Source: Ciona intestinalis
Lineage: Eukaryota > Chordata > Ascidiacea > Phlebobranchia > Cionidae
Length of the DNA: 64,000 bases
Assembly: GCF_000224145.3 (NCBI RefSeq)
Contig: NC_020179.2
Coordinates: 3,936,367 to 4,000,366 of the forward strand
Reading direction: 5' to 3'
Below the pieces are notes generated by a model. That model had not been told where the DNA came from and did not search any database. It was given only the letters and a program-made list of their open reading frames with translations. How positions within the stretch are numbered: the stretch's first letter is position 1; each line of letters begins with the position of its first letter. A program made the position numbers and the translations under genes. Shown here piece by piece: positions 62,032 through 64,000 of this stretch.

Positions 62032-62227
62032 TATAGTATAGTGGGGGAAGATGGGACACCTTTAACACATAATATCCAAGTATCGTGATCGTGTTTTAAA
62101 CAATTAACAACGGTCTTTCGGAGTCATGAGCATACAGTTTAATAATTCTTTAAATGTCCTTGTTTAGTACCAAATGTGACGAGAAAACAGAATGAAAAGG
62201 TGTCCCATCTTCCCTCACCCTACTATA
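62032..62227. mobile_element. MITE-like element, forward orientation
   Basis: TATAGTATAGTGGGGGAAGATGGGACACC at the left and AAGGTGTCCCATCTTCCCTCACCCTACTATA at the right, with the complete family interior. Confidence 0.8.
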
Positions 62228-62278
62228 CATAAAAACGTTTCTTATGTTCATATACGAAAAAAACACCGCAAGGTTGTT

Positions 62279-62345
62279 ATAGTAGGATGGGGTAAGATGG
62301 GACACTTTGTCAGACGAGATTTCTTTAAATTTTTTTTACGGATTC
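62279..62345. mobile_element. MITE-like element, left end only
   Basis: TTATAGTAGGATGGGGTAAGATGGGACAC followed by a short related stretch, then unrelated AT-rich DNA. Only the terminal repeat is convincing. Confidence 0.5.
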
Positions 62346-62564
62346 CCCTTTATTGATAATCATAAAAAATAATATTGCCGAATTATTCGACGGTATTATC
62401 ATATAGTTTGATTTGTCTCATGAAACTAGTTTTAGTTTTGTGAATAATATGAGGATATAAACATGAGAAAAATAGGCAGGTGTTTCTATTGCCAAACTAT
62501 GAAAGGTTGTTTGATTTTACTTCAACAATTAATAGATCAGAGGTTATTTATATAATATAGGCTA

Positions 62565-64000
62565 CCGATAAAATGTTTAAAACAAGTAATTGTACTGTTT
62601 TAAGTGTTTTTTTTTTAATTAAGTTTACAAATTTGAACAAAATTGTTGTGTAAACTAATGTAAATCAACTTTTTTTAATAAAATTGTAATTTATATGGCT
62701 CAAAACGTGTTATTGTATTGACGAAATAAAAATTGTTTCGAATTCGGTTTGCAAACCTTGCAAAAAATTGTTGCGTAAACTTATATTACCCAATATATTT
62801 ATTTTGCATGAAACAAGTATTTGCAATGTTTTAAAGTGAAATTTTTTTCGAATTCAGTATGCAAATTTGAACAAAATTGTTGTGTAAACAAATGTAAACA
62901 ATTTTTTGTAAATAAAATTTTAATTTTCTATTGCCTAAAACAAGTAATTGTACTGTTTTAAAGTTTTTTTTTCGAATTCGGTTGGCAAAATTGAAAAAAA
63001 AATTGTGCGAACTAATTTAAACATTTTTTTTCTAAAATTTCAATTTTATGATGCTTAAAACAAGTATTTGTACTGTTTTGAAACATCATAATTTTTTAAA
63101 TTTGTTTTACAAATTTGTGTAAACCAGATTTTTGGAATAAATTTTAATTTTGTATTGCTCAAAACAAGTAATTGCAATGTTTTAAAGTGATTTTTTTTAA
63201 TTCGGGTTGCAAATTTTTTAGTTTGGGTTGCAAATTTGAAAAAAGTTGTTGTGTAAATTAATATAAACCATTTTTTTATTAAAATTTTAATTTTGTTATG
63301 CTTGTTAAGCTGGTAATTGTACTGTTTTAAAACCCATTTTTTTAAAATTCGGTTTGTAAATTTTGCAAAAAATGTTGTGTAAACTAATGTAAACCAATAT
63401 TTTTTTGGAAAACTTTAATTTTATATTGCTTAAAACATGTTATTGTATTGTTTTAAATTGATTCTTTTTTAATTCGGTTTGCAAACTTGACAAAAAAATT
63501 TGTGTCAACTAATGTAAGCCAATTTTGTTTTAATAAAATTTTAATTTTATATTGACCAAAACAAGTAATTGTACAGTTTTAACTTTTATTTTAATTGCGG
63601 TTTTTTAAAAAATAAAATAAATAAATAAAATGTTATGTAAATGTAAACCTTATTTTAAATAAAATTTTAAGTTTTGGTTGTTTAAGATAAGTAGTTGTAC
63701 TATTTTATAGTTATTTTTTTTAATTTATTTATATAAACCAATTTTTGTTAATAAAATTTTAATTTTATATTGCTCAAAACAACTATTTGTACTGTTTTGA
63801 AATGAAAATTATTTCAAAGTCGGTTTAAAATTTGTGTAAATTATTTTTTTCATTAAAATTTTAATTCTATATTGCTCAAAACAAGTAATTGTACTGTTTT
63901 TTTCAAATTCAGTTGGCAAATTTGTGTCAATTCTTTTTTATTAAAATTTTAATTTTTATACTGCTCTAAACAAAAAAAATGTACTGTTTTAAAGTTTGTT
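62565..64000. repeat. AT-rich tandem satellite, unit about 100-130 bp, runs off window
   Basis: About twelve diverged units, each containing a version of AAAACAAGTAATTGTACTG followed by TTTTAAA, a T-run, ATTCGGTTTGCAAATTTG, TTGTGTAAAC and AATTTTAATTTTATATTGCT. The key phrase recurs near 62583, 62705, 62813, 62939, 63060, 63163, 63310, 63437, 63561, 63690, 63780 and 63880. No coding potential. Confidence 0.85.

Noticed and set aside
62565-64000. CRISPR-like regular repeats at the window end
   Set aside because: Units are diverged, AT-rich and contiguous without unique spacers, and the sequence is nuclear eukaryotic; this is a satellite array.

Overview
The window is eukaryotic nuclear DNA: AT-rich, with short exons bounded by GT..AG introns, and four runs of N (5914-5963, 27057-27181, 32103-32227, 53009-53133). 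Chordate-type gene families, compact introns, a dense population of short interspersed elements and pairs of near-identical blocks flanking assembly gaps (typical of a very polymorphic diploid) point to a tunicate, most likely Ciona. That species call is an inference from recognised proteins and genome style.

Layout. 59-12133 (+): the C-terminal half of a PDS5 cohesin regulator, with three exons present twice around an N gap. 13128-21397 (+): three closely packed housekeeping genes, intronless UBA5, EXOSC8 (exosome subunit RRP43) and SRP68. 22668-30752 (+): an ANKRD10-like ankyrin protein whose large third intron contains a second block duplicated around a gap. 32395-35789 (+) and 41029-36291 (-): two SLC5A7-type high-affinity choline transporter genes arranged tail to tail. 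The plus copy lacks its first two exons (beside an N gap). Exons 5 and 7 of the pair carry near-identical tracts that look like gene conversion. 43027-59424 (+): a complete gamma-syntrophin gene. Its 8.2 kb tenth intron hosts, on the opposite strand (56482-51508), a secreted protein with signal peptide, coiled coil, fibrinogen-like segment and glycine-rich domain. 60896-61831 (+): an intronless class I SAM-dependent methyltransferase. 62565-64000: an AT-rich tandem satellite that runs off the window.

Repeats. A family of about 190-200 bp elements with terminal inverted repeats (GGTGGGGGAAGATGGGACACC type) has about a dozen full or partial copies, nearly all to the right of 32 kb. Two other short dispersed families lie mostly in PDS5, EXOSC8 and SRP68 introns.

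Functionally the genes are mostly independent: sister-chromatid cohesion, UFM1 conjugation, RNA decay, ER targeting, choline uptake for acetylcholine synthesis, and the dystrophin-associated membrane scaffold. UBA5, EXOSC8 and SRP68 are co-oriented and close, each with an AG acceptor-like site just before its ATG, so an SL trans-spliced operon is possible but unproven. Exon coordinates were derived by hand from splice sites and reading-frame continuity, with remembered family sequences as guide; no alignment was run.
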